A stretch of DNA of 64,000 nt from SIG299 sp045531955 (GCA_045531955.1 JAZSFC010000004.1:1-64000), one strand, 5' to 3'; positions 34,419 to 43,863 are shown, counted from the first letter of the stretch. Notes: generated from the sequence alone by a model not told the origin. Numbers and translations: made by a program.

Positions 34419-35981
34419 ATGGAGCTGAAAAAAGAAAATATCCACCGAATGAGTGGAACTGTGCAGAGTGCATGTCAGACAGTATCGTTTACACTGGATG
34501 ACGATTTCAATGTGCCGGACGCCAGACCGGATGTGAAAATGATTTTACGTGAAAAGGGAAGAATCCGGGTGTTGGAGAAAAAATGTAACGGAGGCCGGCT
34601 GCATATCCGGGGTGTCCTTCTTGCGGATGTACTTTATATCGGGGAAGAGGGTGCCGGAATTTACGGTATGGAAAGTGAACTTCCCTTTGATGAAATGATA
34701 CATATGGAACAGGAAGACTGTTCCGGCATTACAATCCGCGCAGAGTTGGAGGATATGACCGCCGCCATGATTCATTCCCGCAAATTAAATGTAAAAGCCC
34801 TGATTACCGTAAAGGCATTTTGCGAGGAAATCGAAGATGAGATTGTGGTGACGGAAGCAGAGGGCAAGGGTCTGTTTGCAAGAGCAAAGGACGTGAACTT
34901 CACCAATTTGGCTGCCATGCGGAAGGATACCATCCGGCTTCGTGAGGAAGTGACACTTCCGTCATCCCGGCCGAATATCGGTGAAATTCTTTATAAAGAA
35001 CTGTATCTGACGGTGAATGAAAGCAGAGTATTGGAAGATGAACTGTCGGTGAAGGGCAACATGAATGTATTTTTGGTTTACCGGGGAATGGGCTTAAAAG
35101 AAACACCGGAATTTTTTGAAACCAGACTTCCTTTTACCGGACGATTTGATTTGTCCGGAGCGATGCCGAATATGATTGAAGATATTACACCGGCAGTGCT
35201 TCAGGAAAATATCAATATCCGGCCGGATGAAGACGGGGAAGAACGTGTGATTGAAGTGGAAGCTGTTCTGGAACTGGATATGAAGCTTTATGAAGAAAAG
35301 GAACTGATGGTGCTGGAGGATATTTATTCTGTGGCGGGTCATGTAAATCTTCAGGGACGTCGGGAACTGATTCCGCACTTGTTAATGAAAAACCAAAGCA
35401 TGGGAAGCTTTTTCGGCACCTATGAGTTGCCGGCAAGAGAGGTAACACCGATGCAGATTTCCTATGGCAGTTGTGAAGTCCATCCGGAAAAAATCGGTAT
35501 GGAGGAAAACAAACTGTTGGTGGAAGGTATGCTGGAGTTTAAAGTTTTGATGGTGACCGGTTCCGATGAACAGCCGTATCTGGGCGTGAAATTTTATGCT
35601 CCGTTCCGACAGGAGATTGAAGCGAAGGGTATTAATGAGGGATGTACCTATCATGTAATGCCGATGGTAACGGATTCCTCCTTCCAGCTGTATCGCAGCA
35701 ATGAGCTGGAATGGAAGGCAGAAGTGAATTTCCAGACGGTTGTCTTTTGCAACACACCGGAATATATGATTACCGGAGCAGAATTTGTACCGTTTACGGA
35801 AGAAGAACTGGCCGGCCGGTACAGTATGATTGGTTATCGGAGTGAAGCCGGGGATACTCTTTGGTCTGTAGGAAAGCGGTTCCATGTATCGCCGGACCTG
35901 GTGGCACAGCAAAATAATTTGGAAGAAGAAATGGTTCCCGCAGGAAAAATGTTGTTATTGATTTGTAGCGGGAATAACTAA
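34419..35981 (+). CDS. sipL: SipL-like spore coat morphogenesis protein (DUF3794 and LysM)
   Basis: A 520-aa protein with repeated DUF3794 (SPOCS) domains, visible as DARPDVKMILREKGRI (~residue 36) and again as SSRPNIGEILYKE (~residue 185), and a C-terminal LysM domain (GDTLWSVGKRFHVSPDLVAQ, near residue 482). In C. difficile SipL binds SpoIVA through its LysM and anchors the coat to the forespore. Start 34419 was taken because AAGGAG lies eight bases upstream; an in-frame GTG nine bases earlier falls within that SD. A bidirectional terminator follows. Confidence 0.9.
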   Translation: MELKKENIHRMSGTVQSACQTVSFTLDDDFNVPDARPDVKMILREKGRIRVLEKKCNGGRLHIRGVLLADVLYIGEEGAGIYGMESELPFDEMIHMEQEDCSGITIRAELEDMTAAMIHSRKLNVKALITVKAFCEEIEDEIVVTEAEGKGLFARAKDVNFTNLAAMRKDTIRLREEVTLPSSRPNIGEILYKELYLTVNESRVLEDELSVKGNMNVFLVYRGMGLKETPEFFETRLPFTGRFDLSGAMPNMIEDITPAVLQENINIRPDEDGEERVIEVEAVLELDMKLYEEKELMVLEDIYSVAGHVNLQGRRELIPHLLMKNQSMGSFFGTYELPAREVTPMQISYGSCEVHPEKIGMEENKLLVEGMLEFKVLMVTGSDEQPYLGVKFYAPFRQEIEAKGINEGCTYHVMPMVTDSSFQLYRSNELEWKAEVNFQTVVFCNTPEYMITGAEFVPFTEEELAGRYSMIGYRSEAGDTLWSVGKRFHVSPDLVAQQNNLEEEMVPAGKMLLLICSGNN

Positions 35982-35991
35982 GGCTAAAATT

Positions 35992-36044
35992 AAAACGATC
36001 TTCCCATAAAACCCTTGGTGGCTTTCAAAGGAAGATCGTTTTTT
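35992..36044. terminator. Bidirectional terminator between sipL and the convergent gene
   Basis: AAAACGATCTTCC (35992-36004) pairs with GGAAGATCGTTTT (36030-36042). T tract on the plus side and the A tract on the other allow termination both ways. Confidence 0.9.
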
Positions 36045-36050
36045 GTTATC

Positions 36051-36698
36051 TTATTTTACAGTTGTTTCGTCAGTGCTTCCGGAAACGGCTGCATCCGGAA
36101 CTGCTGTTTCGGCGGCGGTGCCGTCTCTCCAGTCGGTCAGCTTCTTTTGAGTTGCTTCCAATGTCTTTTTACAAATTTCCGGAAGCTCTCCACCCCATTG
36201 CTTTGCTGCCTCGTCGTAACCTTTTTGCAGGGCATCCAGCATGGAATCTGCTTTGGAAGGATCATTGCCTGCTAACGCTTTTGCAAAGGAGAACATGCGC
36301 TCAGAGGTTTGCTCTACGCCCCAATAGCCGTCATCTGCCACTTCTTTGGCTGCTTCGGCCGCGGTTTCGTCATCTACCTCGATGGTGCCATCCTTAATCA
36401 TATCGAAAGCATCTGCTAATGTAGTGAATTTTTCACCTTGCTTTAACAGCATTTTTTCTACCAGGGAACGAAGCTGCGCGGTTTTCATTTCGGCCTCCGC
36501 CTTCATTTTTTCAATGGTAGCTGCATCGTATTTGACCGGTTTCTTGTTTTCGGAAGCTTCTGCTTTTTCATATGATGCGGCAGCACCTTCTGCTAACTTG
36601 CTTTCTGTAAGTTCTGTGTTTTTCTTTTCGTTTTCTTTGCCAATCTTATTTGTTTCATAATTGGCGCCCATAATCTGGGAGATTCCTGCGATATCCAT
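36051..36698 (-). CDS. Conserved hypothetical protein, Lys/Glu/Ala-rich
   Basis: A 215-aa soluble, mostly helical protein. The first 20 residues (MDIAGISQIMGANYETNK) are followed by a charged linker, then a conserved-looking core with DDGYWGVEQTSERMFSFAKA and GNDPSKADSMLDALQKGYDE. I recall proteins with this core as common but unassigned in Clostridia, sometimes near motility genes; nothing near here explains it. GGAGG is eight bases before the ATG. It ends at the shared terminator with sipL. The C-terminal 25 residues (AAETAVPDAAVSGSTDETTVK) look disordered. Confidence 0.75.
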   Translation of the reverse strand: MDIAGISQIMGANYETNKIGKENEKKNTELTESKLAEGAAASYEKAEASENKKPVKYDAATIEKMKAEAEMKTAQLRSLVEKMLLKQGEKFTTLADAFDMIKDGTIEVDDETAAEAAKEVADDGYWGVEQTSERMFSFAKALAGNDPSKADSMLDALQKGYDEAAKQWGGELPEICKKTLEATQKKLTDWRDGTAAETAVPDAAVSGSTDETTVK

Positions 36699-36793
36699 AT
36701 CAAATCCTCCGTTCTGTATCTGCCCTCCGTGGCGTTGGTTTTTATCTGCACTGTATATATCGGCATCTGATTAAAAAAAATCAAGCCCTTTTC

Positions 36794-37711
36794 CTAATTT
36801 GCAGGGTGGATATCATCATAATTCATCCGGCGCAACGGTGGTTGGTGGAACTTTGTGACAAAGGAGCGTTCTGCATAGCCGTGGTCCATGAAATATTCAG
36901 CAGCTTCAATGGCGTCGTTGCCGTCGGTAAATAGTCCGAATACAGTAGGACCGCTGCCGCTCATGCAGGCACCTGCAGCACCCATTTCCAGCAGCTTCAG
37001 TTCGATTTCTTCAATCTCCGGACAAAGAGTACGGGCCACCGGTTCCAGAATGTTATTTAAATTGGCACAAAGCATGGAGATATTTCCGGTTTCGATGGCC
37101 AAAAGAGCGGCATCGATATCCGGATGATTTGCTTCCTCCAGCTTAAGATTTTCATAGACGTATTTGGTAGAAACTGCAGCCGCAGGCTTGACCAAGGTAC
37201 AATACAGAGCAGGTGCCGGCTTTAGTGGTGTTAATATTTCACCGATGCCTTCGGAAAGTGCGGTGCCGAGCTGCAGACAGTAAGGGATATCGGCGCCTAA
37301 TTTTACACCGAGCTTTTGCAGCTCTTCCAGGGAGAGCTTTGTTTCAAATAGCTGATTTAAGCCCTTTAAGGTAGCGGCTGCGTCGGAACTGCCGCCGGCA
37401 AGACCGGCTGCGGAAGGAATTTGCTTGTCTACGGTAATCTGCACACCGCCTTTGACGGAACAGGTGTCCATGAAAAGTTTGGCAGCTTTATAAATTAAGT
37501 TGCGCTCGTCCCAGGTGACGTCCGGAAAATGCTCCGGGTTTCGGGCGGAAAGGATAATGCCCGGTTCCTTTGTTTTTTGCATAAATAAGGTGTCACAAAG
37601 TGACAGGGACTGCATAATCATGCGTACGGTATGATAGCCGTCGGGACGGCGGTTTAAAACATCCAGTGCAAGATTGATTTTTGCATTGGCATAAATAGTA
37701 AGTTGTTCCAT
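36794..37711 (-). CDS. ispE: 4-diphosphocytidyl-2-C-methyl-D-erythritol kinase
   Basis: A 305-aa GHMP kinase of the MEP isoprenoid pathway. It shows the N-terminal YANAKINLALDVLNRRPDGYH, the ATP-binding loop PSAAGLAGGSSDAA near residue 95 and the C-terminal GACMSGSGPTVFG motif. SD GAGGAGGAA six bases before ATG. It lies downstream of spoIIR on the same strand, a frequent pairing in Clostridia. Confidence 0.97.
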   Translation of the reverse strand: MEQLTIYANAKINLALDVLNRRPDGYHTVRMIMQSLSLCDTLFMQKTKEPGIILSARNPEHFPDVTWDERNLIYKAAKLFMDTCSVKGGVQITVDKQIPSAAGLAGGSSDAAATLKGLNQLFETKLSLEELQKLGVKLGADIPYCLQLGTALSEGIGEILTPLKPAPALYCTLVKPAAAVSTKYVYENLKLEEANHPDIDAALLAIETGNISMLCANLNNILEPVARTLCPEIEEIELKLLEMGAAGACMSGSGPTVFGLFTDGNDAIEAAEYFMDHGYAERSFVTKFHQPPLRRMNYDDIHPAN

Positions 37712-37780
37712 GGAATTCCTCCTCTCGATATCGACAGTATATCACAGAAAATGGGTTTTGCATAGTAAATATTTGGAAAT

Positions 37781-38572
37781 TCATTCGACGCATTTCAACA
37801 AGTTTCTGATAAGTTCCCATAATTTACTGCCAAAATAAACGGTGATTTCTTCTGTGTCTGCCTGCCGGCCGGTAACGGTTTCTGGTGAAAGCCCTTCGGG
37901 ATATTGTCCGTAAAACAGCCGTTCCAAAGTACTTTTTTTCACTGTTCCGATTTTCAGCTTGTAAATATCGGAGTCTTTCGGAATGTAATCATAGGAAGAA
38001 TCAATAAAGCATAGGGATGGATAGGCAAGGCACCACCAGTTGTGCCCGTTGCCGCTTCCTAAGACAATTTGTACGCTGTCATAATAACCCGGAGGGAAAA
38101 TAACTGCATCGGCAGATAAGTAGGTCTGGCTTCCGTAAATGCGGATGGGAAAATAAACCTGTTCTACGGAAACGGTGGCAGTGTAGCAGGCGTTTTGTTC
38201 TGCCAGAAAAGCATTGGCAATTTCCGTAAGGGAGGAACACTGGGCGGTTATTTGTGCTAAGGCATGGTCTTTATTTTCCGCACCCAGGGTGGCAGCATTG
38301 ATGTACGGCAAAAGCACATCCCGCAGGGCAAGCTTCATTGCCTGGTCCCGTTCGGAATCACTGTCTGCCAGAATATGTAGCCGGATGACATCTTCTACCA
38401 CAGCCGGAGAAGCAGTGGCAGGTTGGGAGGAAGCAGGCGTTCCATTGCGGATGGACTCGGTAAAATCGGAAGCCGGCTGTGCATAGTTTTTGCCGGGAAG
38501 TTCTGTGGCAATCAGCCAGAGGGTAATAGCGGCAAGGAGTAATACAACGATGGAGATGATACGTTCTTTCAT
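37781..38572 (-). CDS. spoIIR: Stage II sporulation protein R
   Basis: A 263-aa exported signalling protein with an N-terminal membrane/signal segment (IISIVVLLLAAITLWLIA) and the SpoIIR core VIRLHILADSDSERDQAMKL, RDVLLPYI and FPPGYYDSVQIVLGSGNGHN. Made in the forespore under sigma-F, it triggers SpoIIGA to process pro-sigma-E in the mother cell. The residues LGSGNGHNWWC and the final Cys-containing FIDSSYD region are family-typical. SD AAAGGAAT is ten bases before ATG. Confidence 0.94.
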   Translation of the reverse strand: MKERIISIVVLLLAAITLWLIATELPGKNYAQPASDFTESIRNGTPASSQPATASPAVVEDVIRLHILADSDSERDQAMKLALRDVLLPYINAATLGAENKDHALAQITAQCSSLTEIANAFLAEQNACYTATVSVEQVYFPIRIYGSQTYLSADAVIFPPGYYDSVQIVLGSGNGHNWWCLAYPSLCFIDSSYDYIPKDSDIYKLKIGTVKKSTLERLFYGQYPEGLSPETVTGRQADTEEITVYFGSKLWELIRNLLKCVE

Positions 38573-38677
38573 ATGGGATGATTCCTTTCATAAACGGAGT
38601 TGGTTCTCCGGTAGTTTCTAATGGAAGTATGGACTAAAATTTGCAATTAAATTCATCGGAATTTATTTTATTTGTGA

Positions 38678-38706
38678 TTGAATTACATCGGGAAATGGAG
38701 TAAAAT
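38678..38706 (+). promoter_or_regulatory. Promoter of the ddl-murI operon
   Basis: TTGAAT (38678-38683), 17-base spacer, TAAAAT (38701-38706). About 90 bases of leader follow. Two similar words, ATTAAATTCATCGGAA (38647) and ATTGAATTACATCGGGA (38678), lie about 31 bases apart and may be a regulator's half-sites. Confidence 0.55.
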
Positions 38707-38798
38707 AGCTTTTAGAATGCGAAATTATGCCATAATGTATGGCAAGCGGAATAAAATAGTAATAAATCCGCGGCTTGCGGAGATGGAGGTACGAAGTT

Positions 38799-39860
38799 AT
38801 GGAAAAGAAAAATGTACTAGTATTATTCGGAGGAAGATCTTCGGAGCATGAAGTATCCTGTGTATCAGCTACCACAGTAATTTCCAATATGGATAGAGGG
38901 GCGTATGAAATTTTTGCAGTGGGCATTACCAAAGAAGGCCGCTGGGTTTTAGTAGACGGCACGGAAGAAATTCAGGACGGAACCTGGATAAACAGTAAAA
39001 AGCAGGCGGTGCTTTCTCCGGATACTGTTGAGAAGGCGCTGTATGTGTTTGAAAACGATGAAATGAAGAAGATTAGAATAGATGTGGCTTTCCCTGTGCT
39101 TCACGGTTTAAACGGTGAGGACGGTACCGTACAGGGCTTATTTGAACTGGCAGGTATTCCGTACGTAGGCTGCGGCATTTTGGCTTCTGCAGTTTCCATG
39201 GATAAGTTATATACCAAGATTATTGTAGATACCCTTGGTATTTCCCAGGCCCGCTATGTTGGTGTGTATAAGGACGAAATCAACGATGTTTCCGTATATG
39301 AAAAAATTGAAAAGACTTTAGGCTATCCGGTGTTTATCAAGCCATCCAATGCAGGATCTTCCCGCGGCGTATCCAAGGCTGCAAACAGAGAAGAATTAAT
39401 TGCAGGTCTTGCAGAAGCGGCAAACCATGACCGTAAAATTTTAGTAGAGGAAACTATTTACGGCAGAGAGCTGGAATGTGCCGTGCTTGGTGACGGTAAG
39501 GTGGATGCTTCCGGCATCGGTGAAGTTTTGGCTGCGGCAGAATTTTACGATTACGAAGCAAAGTATCATAATGCGGAGTCCAAAACCGTGATTTCTCCGG
39601 AGCTTCCGGAAGGTAAGGAAGAAGAAATCCGGGAAGCTGCAGTAAGAATTTTTAAAGCGGTGGACGGTCAGGGCTTATCCCGCGTGGATTTCTTCCTGGA
39701 AAACGAAACGAACCGTGTGATTTTCAATGAAATCAATACATTGCCGGGATTTACTGCCATCAGCATGTATCCGATGCTTTGGGGTGCAAAGGGCATCGAC
39801 AAGCCGGCACTAATCCACCGTCTGTTAGAGCTTGCCCATGTAAGAGAAATTAATTTGTAA
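38799..39860 (+). CDS. ddl: D-alanine--D-alanine ligase
   Basis: A 353-aa ATP-grasp enzyme making D-Ala-D-Ala for peptidoglycan. Motifs: VLFGGRSSEHEVSC at the N-terminus, HGLNGEDGTVQGLFELAGIP, KPSNAGSSRG (P-loop-like) and FNEINTLPGFT at the metal site. The ATG at 38799 follows GGAGG by nine bases. It heads a run with murI and two further genes. The sequence alone suggests an ordinary Ddl rather than a D-Ala-D-Lac ligase. Confidence 0.96.
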   Translation: MEKKNVLVLFGGRSSEHEVSCVSATTVISNMDRGAYEIFAVGITKEGRWVLVDGTEEIQDGTWINSKKQAVLSPDTVEKALYVFENDEMKKIRIDVAFPVLHGLNGEDGTVQGLFELAGIPYVGCGILASAVSMDKLYTKIIVDTLGISQARYVGVYKDEINDVSVYEKIEKTLGYPVFIKPSNAGSSRGVSKAANREELIAGLAEAANHDRKILVEETIYGRELECAVLGDGKVDASGIGEVLAAAEFYDYEAKYHNAESKTVISPELPEGKEEEIREAAVRIFKAVDGQGLSRVDFFLENETNRVIFNEINTLPGFTAISMYPMLWGAKGIDKPALIHRLLELAHVREINL

Positions 39861-39907
39861 GAAAGTGATTCCTTGCCGTACCATACGGCAGGCAGAAAGG
39901 AAACAGT

Positions 39908-40720
39908 ATGAATAACAATGCCCCAATCGGAGTGTTTGACTCCGGCGTTGGCGGATTAACCGTGGTAAAAGAAATTATGCGGGCGCTGCCAAATGAATCC
40001 ATTGTTTATTATGGCGACACGGCAAGAGTGCCTTACGGCAGCAAGTCGGCGGAAACCATTACGGCATATTCCAGACAGATTGCAAAATTTTTAATGACCC
40101 AGGAGGTCAAAGCAATTGTAGTAGCCTGTAATACGGTCAGTGCTCTGGCGTTGGAAGTAATTAAAGAAGAATTTGACGTGCCCTTTATCGGTGTGGTAAA
40201 ACCGGGTGCAAAAATGGCGGCTCAGGCTACACAGAACAAAAGAATCGGTATTATTGCCACGGAAGGCACCATTCAAAGCGGCATTTATGAAACATTTTTA
40301 AAGACCACCAATCCGGAGGTAGAGGTGTTCGGTAAGGCCTGTCCGCTCTTTGTTCCTTTGGCGGAGGAGGGATGGCTTTCCGATGATGTAACAAAACAGG
40401 TAGCCGAGCGTTATTTGGCAGAGCTGAAGGAGAAACAGGTGGATGCACTGGTGCTTGGTTGCACTCACTATCCTTTGCTTCGCGGTGTAATCGGTGAGGT
40501 GATGGGGGAAGGAGTTACCCTGGTAAATCCCGCCTATGAAACAGCTAAGGAATTGTGCTATGTGCTGGAAGATAACCATCTTTTAAGAGAAGCGGCTACT
40601 CCGCCGGTGCATAAGTTTTATGTCAGTGACGGTGCGGAAAAATTCCGCCGGTTTGCTAATTCCATTTTGCCGTGTGACCATTTAGAGGTAGAAGATGTGG
40701 CAGTAAAAAGCTTTGAATAA
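39908..40720 (+). CDS. murI: Glutamate racemase
   Basis: A 270-aa cofactor-independent racemase providing D-glutamate for peptidoglycan. The two catalytic cysteines are in ACNTVSA (near residue 74) and GCTHYPLL (near residue 184); the N-terminal IGVFDSGVGGLTV is diagnostic. It follows ddl by 47 bases, so both D-amino-acid steps of wall synthesis are grouped. SD AAAGGAAA before ATG. Confidence 0.97.
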   Translation: MNNNAPIGVFDSGVGGLTVVKEIMRALPNESIVYYGDTARVPYGSKSAETITAYSRQIAKFLMTQEVKAIVVACNTVSALALEVIKEEFDVPFIGVVKPGAKMAAQATQNKRIGIIATEGTIQSGIYETFLKTTNPEVEVFGKACPLFVPLAEEGWLSDDVTKQVAERYLAELKEKQVDALVLGCTHYPLLRGVIGEVMGEGVTLVNPAYETAKELCYVLEDNHLLREAATPPVHKFYVSDGAEKFRRFANSILPCDHLEVEDVAVKSFE

Positions 40721-40732
40721 TTGGAGAAATAC

Positions 40733-41158
40733 ATGAAGAAAAATGTTGTAATTACGGTGCGGGGTTTGCAGCGTCAGGTGGCGGAGGATGAACCGGTAGA
40801 GGTAATCAGCGCCGGAACCTATTTAAGAAAAGATGACACCCATTACCTTTCCTATGAAGAAGCGGATGAGGACGGTAAACTTACAAAAAACCGCATTAAA
40901 GTCACACCGTCATCCGTTGAGATGATCAAGCAGGGGGGCATTACTACCCAAATGATTTTTGTAACAGGACAGAAGCATTATGCCTGCTACGAAACGCCTT
41001 TTGGAGAACTGACCCTGGGCATGACTACAAAATCGGTAAATGTTACGGAAGAAGAAAATCAGATATCGGTGGCACTGCGTTACGACTTGGAAATAAACGA
41101 TACCCATATGTCGGAATGTGAGCTGGATATTGAAGTAAAGGAGTGTATGGCAGGATGA
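40733..41158 (+). CDS. DUF1934/YwiB-family beta-barrel protein
   Basis: A 141-aa protein that fits the YwiB (DUF1934) family, small lipocalin-like beta barrels of unknown role: VVITVRGLQRQVAEDE, GTYLRKDDTHYLSYEE, and ETPFGELTLGMTTKSVNV. The ATG at 40733 has GGAG seven bases upstream; a TTG twelve bases earlier is less likely. It overlaps the next gene by four bases (ATGA). In many Clostridia this gene lies beside wall-synthesis or argS genes. Confidence 0.85.
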   Translation: MKKNVVITVRGLQRQVAEDEPVEVISAGTYLRKDDTHYLSYEEADEDGKLTKNRIKVTPSSVEMIKQGGITTQMIFVTGQKHYACYETPFGELTLGMTTKSVNVTEEENQISVALRYDLEINDTHMSECELDIEVKECMAG

Positions 41159-42222
41159 ATATTTTAGAAAACAAAGCGGCGTACCGGCTGTCCGGAAGAA
41201 CTACCCGGCAGGCTGGCGCATTATATCTTGGCTATTCGGCATCATTTTTGGAGTTTACCTTTAAGGGAACCAAAGCAGAAGCTGAATTGATAACCGACCG
41301 CCTGGATTGGGAAGAAAACACCCGTGCCTGGGTTGCCGTATTTGTAAACGGTGCAGAAACACCGGCACAACGGTTCCCGCTCACCAAAGAAAAAGAACGT
41401 TTTGTAATATATGAAAGTGCAGAAGCAAAGGAAGTTACCCTGCGGATTATGAAGTATTCCGAGGCTGCATTCGGTGCAGTCGGCATTTCCTGCCTTGATG
41501 TGGAAGGAGAAGTACTTCCGCCGCCTGTAGCAAAGAATAAGAAAATCGAAGTAATCGGTGATTCCATTACCTGCGGTTACGGTATCGAAGGCGTGGTAGA
41601 TGTGGACACCTTTACCACAGCCCAGGAAAATCCGTGGAATGCTTACGGATGCCGTGTGGCAAGAGCTCTGGATGCGGAGTTTTCCTTAATCTCCTGGAGC
41701 GGAAACGGTATTATTTCCCATTATGTGGAGGAATCCGTCAATGAGCCCCGTAACGACGAAGCACTGATGCCGGAACTGTATTATTATGAAGATTATTCTG
41801 CAGATTTCCGTCGCGGCAAAGCAAGAGCAGATTACATAAAGAGAGATTTCACGACGTATCAGCCACAGTTAATTATCATTAACCTCGGTACCAACGACGG
41901 CAGCTACACCAGAAATATTCCTGCCCGTGACCGTGCCTTTGTCAACGGTTATGTGAAGTTCCTCCGTCAGGTCCGTGAAGTAAATCCGGATGCCAACATC
42001 CTTTGTACGGTAGGCGTTATGGCTACAGCCGCTAAGGATTTGGTAGGAGAAGCGGTAGCCCGCGTAAATGACTTTGGCGACAGCAAGGTTTTCTTTAAAG
42101 AAGCCTTTTTGCAAAATGGAGAAGTGGACGGTATCGGCGCCGACTGGCATCCAACGGAAAGCACCCAGAAGAAGCTTGCGGAGTATTTGGTGGAATTTAT
42201 TAAAGAGAAGAATCTGATTTAA
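41155..42222 (+). CDS. SGNH/GDSL esterase, carbohydrate esterase family 2-like
   Basis: A 355-aa enzyme with an N-terminal jelly-roll (residues ~1-120) and a C-terminal SGNH hydrolase domain, the architecture of CE2 acetylxylan esterases. Catalytic blocks: GDSITCGYG (Ser nucleophile near residue 140), the Gly in NGII, GTND near 248 and DWHPT near 336 (Asp/His). No signal peptide, so it deacetylates internalised oligosaccharides. The start at 41155 overlaps the previous stop; a GTG at 41143 is possible. It ends at a hairpin terminator. Confidence 0.9.
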   Translation: MNILENKAAYRLSGRTTRQAGALYLGYSASFLEFTFKGTKAEAELITDRLDWEENTRAWVAVFVNGAETPAQRFPLTKEKERFVIYESAEAKEVTLRIMKYSEAAFGAVGISCLDVEGEVLPPPVAKNKKIEVIGDSITCGYGIEGVVDVDTFTTAQENPWNAYGCRVARALDAEFSLISWSGNGIISHYVEESVNEPRNDEALMPELYYYEDYSADFRRGKARADYIKRDFTTYQPQLIIINLGTNDGSYTRNIPARDRAFVNGYVKFLRQVREVNPDANILCTVGVMATAAKDLVGEAVARVNDFGDSKVFFKEAFLQNGEVDGIGADWHPTESTQKKLAEYLVEFIKEKNLI

Positions 42223-42263
42223 TCTGACTTGCTTTTATAAGATACATAAGGATAGTATAATCT

Positions 42264-42300
42264 AAAGCCTCAGCATCCTATTTCCGGAAGCTGAGGCTTT
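42264..42300 (+). terminator. Hairpin terminator after the CE2-like gene
   Basis: AAAGCCTCAGC pairs perfectly with GCTGAGGCTTT, 11 bp with a 15-base loop; the T tract is only the three T of the stem, so efficiency is uncertain. Confidence 0.7.
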
Positions 42301-42384
42301 CATGCAGTTATGGAAAATCCGGCAAAAAGGGCTGCAAATAACCTTCACAGGCAGAAATTGAAACATAGCAAAATATATAAAATA

Positions 42385-42535
42385 AATCCCTGACATAAAA
42401 ATTATGCAAGGCGGACCCTTGAGCGACGTCGGTACTTAATGAGGTAATGCAACCAAAGGTTGCACGAATTTAGTACCGCTACGTCGTGAGGGAGCGAGAG
42501 CGCGTCCGAATTGTATAATTTCTATGCCAGGGATT
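42385..42535. repeat. 151-bp foldback element between convergent genes
   Basis: Outer arms 42385-42416 and 42504-42535 pair at 27 of 32 positions (AATCCCTG near the outside, CGGAC inside). Within them CGACGT and GGTACT pair with AGTACC and ACGTCG, topped by TGCAACC-AAA-GGTTGCA. The symmetrical, multi-arm design resembles the element at 33479 though sequences differ. It sits between the stops of the CE2 gene and the minus-strand gene at 42579. Confidence 0.8.
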
Positions 42536-42578
42536 CTTTTACATACCCTATAGCATGTTTCAATTTCTGTTTATGAAT

Positions 42579-43037
42579 TTATTTTTCTTTCTTAGCCAGC
42601 TTTGCCTTTACCTTCTGCATGAAAGTCAGCTTCACAGGCTTTTCTGCAAGGCCGCCGCGCATACCCTTTACATCAATGATGTAGATACCGTTCATAACAG
42701 CCTTAACTTCCTTCTTTACAGGAATTAAATCGTAGATTTTTGGTTCGCACATTAAGGACATAACCTTAGGACCAATTTTAGCCTTAACTACCGGTACCTT
42801 GGAATTACGAAGGTACTTTGGTGTCTGCTCCAAAACAATGGCAGGGAATCCGGCTTCTTTCAACTTCATCTTCTTTTTGTCAATGACCAGAATAGAGTAG
42901 GTCTGTGCACCCACCATCATATCTGCCTGAGCCTTTTCCTGTTTTTTCTGCATCTTGCTGCCGAAAATATATAACGCAATCAGTGCTGCGGTTACAACCA
43001 AAACGATAACAAGTGTAACAATCATCCATGTTTCCAT
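42579..43037 (-). CDS. Small single-helix membrane protein, conserved hypothetical
   Basis: A 152-aa protein with an N-terminal membrane helix (MIVTLVIVLVVTAALIALYIF) followed by a basic cytoplasmic part (about 24% Lys). The core AQTYSILVIDKKKMKLKEAG and TPKYLRNSKVPVVKAKIGPK looks conserved, but I recognise no assigned family. SD GGAGGAAA six bases before ATG. It is the last gene of a minus-strand run vanY-plsC-this, 70 bases after plsC. Confidence 0.75.
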   Translation of the reverse strand: METWMIVTLVIVLVVTAALIALYIFGSKMQKKQEKAQADMMVGAQTYSILVIDKKKMKLKEAGFPAIVLEQTPKYLRNSKVPVVKAKIGPKVMSLMCEPKIYDLIPVKKEVKAVMNGIYIIDVKGMRGGLAEKPVKLTFMQKVKAKLAKKEK

Positions 43038-43107
43038 AGAATTTCCTCCTTCCTTTGTTTCAAACTAAATTTCATTGTATAAAATTTCCGCATAAAATGC
43101 AAGCGGA

Positions 43108-43863
43108 TTATTTTTTCTTTTGGGAAGGGTTATTCACAAGATATTGCTCGTGGCCCTTTAACATTTCCGTGATAACATCGCGGCAATAAGCGCCCATACC
43201 TTTCCGCTCTTCCTTTGTCAGCTGGTCCGGATAAATCGGCATACCGTATTCGATAACACAGGTGGCTTTTTTTATCCATGGGGAAGAATTTTCAAAAACG
43301 TCATCCGTACCGGAAATGGCTACAGGAATAATCGGACAGTTTGTTTTATCCGCAATTTTTAAAGAGCCTTCCTTGAAAGGAAGCAATTCTTTACCCTGGT
43401 TTCTGGTTCCTTCCGGAGCGATAAAGATGGAGTACCCTTGCTTAACGCTGTCGATGCTGTCTAAAATTACTTTCATGCCGGCGCGCATATCACTGCGGTC
43501 TAAGAACAGGCAGTTCACCAGCTCCATCCACCAGCTTAAGAAAGGAGCTTTTTTTATTTCGATTTTAGCTACAAATCCCATGAGGTTCGGAACAGTGATG
43601 TATGCCATAGGAATATCTGCCAGACTGCGGTGATTGGAAACATATAGTACGGCGGTGTCCTTCGGAACATTTTCCAAACCAAGAACCACCCGCTTCATAC
43701 CTGCCGGAAAGGTGACAAACCGGAAGCCCCACTGCACAAATTTCTGTGCGACTTTGGAAGAAAGCAGCCGGTTTTTTTTTCTAAGCAGGAGAAGTATCAG
43801 GTATGCCGGAAAGGTAACGATAAAAAACACTGCTAAAAATAAAAATACTAAAATGGTTCTCAT
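43108..43863 (-). CDS. plsC: 1-acyl-sn-glycerol-3-phosphate acyltransferase
   Basis: A 251-aa membrane-associated acyltransferase making phosphatidic acid. Catalytic NHRSLAD (HX4D) near residue 77 and glycerophosphate-binding PEGTRNQ near residue 150 are present, after an N-terminal hydrophobic helix. Its ATG overlaps the stop of the upstream carboxypeptidase gene by four bases, so they are coupled. Confidence 0.94.
   Translation of the reverse strand: MRTILVFLFLAVFFIVTFPAYLILLLLRKKNRLLSSKVAQKFVQWGFRFVTFPAGMKRVVLGLENVPKDTAVLYVSNHRSLADIPMAYITVPNLMGFVAKIEIKKAPFLSWWMELVNCLFLDRSDMRAGMKVILDSIDSVKQGYSIFIAPEGTRNQGKELLPFKEGSLKIADKTNCPIIPVAISGTDDVFENSSPWIKKATCVIEYGMPIYPDQLTKEERKGMGAYCRDVITEMLKGHEQYLVNNPSQKKK

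Noticed and set aside
41143..41154. GTG start for the CE2-like gene
   Set aside because: The ATG at 41155 overlaps the preceding stop in the usual ATGA manner; the GTG would add residues foreign to the family.
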